Of a DNA stretch of 64,000 nt, positions 63,436 to 64,000 are shown one piece after another. Under the pieces are notes generated by a model, which saw only the letters and a list, made by a program, of their open reading frames with translations, did not search any database and had not been told where the DNA came from. The number at the start of each line of letters is the position of its first letter. The first letter of the stretch is position 1. The DNA is taken from assembly GCF_003352165.1 (NCBI RefSeq), contig NZ_CP029176.1, forward strand, positions 2,542,001 through 2,606,000. Direction: 5' to 3'. This DNA comes from Acidibrevibacterium fodinaquatile (lineage in GTDB: Bacteria; Pseudomonadota; Alphaproteobacteria; Acetobacterales; Acetobacteraceae). Both the position numbers and the translations under genes were made by a program.

Positions 63436-63476
63436 GTTCTTTTTTGAAAAAAGAACCAAAAAACGTTTCTCCGTTG
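63436..63476. repeat. Terminator-like dispersed element, copy C (left half only)
   Basis: The palindrome with arms GTTCTTTTTT and AAAAAAGAAC is at 63436-63456 and is followed by CAAAAAACGTTTCTCCGTTG. The GC core and the second A/T-rich arm seen in copies A and B are missing, since the next gene's 3' end begins at 63495. It lies between convergent coq7 and the MFS gene and could stop both transcripts. Confidence 0.7.
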
Positions 63477-63494
63477 GGCGTTGCCGGCGCATTT

Positions 63495-64000
63495 TCAGGC
63501 GATGGCCGGCACGCGTCGGGCCTTGACCATGAGCGCCGCAAGCGAGGCGAGCAGGCAGGCGATGCCGGCGGTATAGAAGGCTGGGAGATAGCTTGCGGTG
63601 AGGCTGCGCGAAAGCCCGCCACCATAAGCCGCGACCGCCGCCCCCAATTGATGCGCCATGAACACCCAGCCGAACACCATCCCGGCGCGCTCGCGCCCGA
63701 AGGTCGCCCCGGAGAGCCGCACCGTCGGCGGCACGGTTGCCACCCAGTCGAGCCCATAAAACACCGCGAACAACGAGAGACCATAAAACGTGAAGTTCGA
63801 GGAGGGCAGCCAGAGCAGCGAAAGCCCGCGCAGCCCGTAATACCAGCCGAGCAGAAAACGGCTGTCGAACCGGTCGGTAAGCCAGCCGGAAAAGATCGTG
63901 CCGATGAAATCGAACACCCCAATCGCCGCGAGCATCGAGGCGGCGGTGACCTCGGGCAGGCCGAAATCATGGCAGAGCGGAATGAAATGCGTCTGCACCA
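63495..64000 (-). CDS. MFS transporter, C-terminal part
   Basis: Only the last 168 or so residues are in the window; the N-terminal half lies beyond the right edge. The sequence has about five hydrophobic helices and the MFS-type loop GWLTDRFDSRFLLGWYYGLRG, the mid-protein copy of the A motif. FGWVFMAHQLGAAVAAYGGG near the end resembles monocarboxylate/oxalate-formate type carriers. The substrate is unknown. It is convergent with coq7. Confidence 0.8.
   Translation of the reverse strand, partial: VQTHFIPLCHDFGLPEVTAASMLAAIGVFDFIGTIFSGWLTDRFDSRFLLGWYYGLRGLSLLWLPSSNFTFYGLSLFAVFYGLDWVATVPPTVRLSGATFGRERAGMVFGWVFMAHQLGAAVAAYGGGLSRSLTASYLPAFYTAGIACLLASLAALMVKARRVPAIA

Overview
The window is about 64 kb of very GC-rich, almost gap-free bacterial DNA, typical of an alphaproteobacterium and most like the Acetobacteraceae (Rhodospirillales). 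The pointers are: the flagellar order fliL-fliM-DUF6468-MotE-like-cheY-cheZ; coq7 and ubiG for ubiquinone; pqqC; glyQ-glyS followed by pyruvate phosphate dikinase; a Hint_2-type protein with a beta-helix-like passenger; and A/T-rich palindromic intergenic elements of a kind I associate with this family. The genus cannot be fixed from sequence alone. I see no rRNA, tRNA, IS element, prophage or CRISPR array.

Layout. 1-6 kb: the tail of an ABC ATPase, then a leftward ugd plus methyltransferase/glycosyltransferase fusion (surface polysaccharide), a glycosyltransferase/lipoprotein pair, and a divergent halogenase-like flavoprotein. 6-10.8 kb: pqqC on its own with a perfect FNR/FixK-type box upstream, an Smr protein, the lutABC lactate-oxidation operon and an NTF2-like protein. 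10.9-20.4 kb: glyQS, ppdK, a GST, a DUF2076 protein, a LysR regulator, and speD-speE for spermidine. 20.5-31.1 kb: a flagellar/chemotaxis island of two divergent operons. The leftward one is fliL-fliM-DUF6468-motE-like-cheY-cheZ-large repeat protein. The rightward one is flgF-flgG-flgA-flgH, with a good sigma-54 promoter in front of flgF.

31.2-38.8 kb: a 751-residue Hint protein, a class I glutamine amidotransferase, a copper-type cluster (DUF2946, OprB-like porin, copC, copD) and an orphan sugar-type binding protein. 38.8-48.4 kb: a leftward housekeeping run lysC, nitronate monooxygenase-like, ptsP, a doubtful small ORF, rodZ-like, ispG, hisS, prfA. 48.5-53.1 kb (rightward): ubiG, acetoacetate decarboxylase, 3-hydroxybutyrate dehydrogenase, an unidentified membrane protein and a DUF4410 lipoprotein. 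53.1-64 kb: an MHS transporter, guaB, oxyR, a CynX-type transporter, a 3-hydroxyisobutyryl-CoA hydrolase-like enzyme, two small stress-type membrane proteins, an ABC ATPase homologue that has lost its ATPase motifs with its PotD-like binding protein, dsbB, coq7 and a partial MFS transporter.

The most unusual items are: the motif-less ABC 'ATPase' coupled to a binding protein with no permease gene; the beta-helix/Hint protein; the orphan pqqC behind an anaerobox; sharp base-composition steps inside glyS and hisS; and the terminator-like dispersed element found three times.
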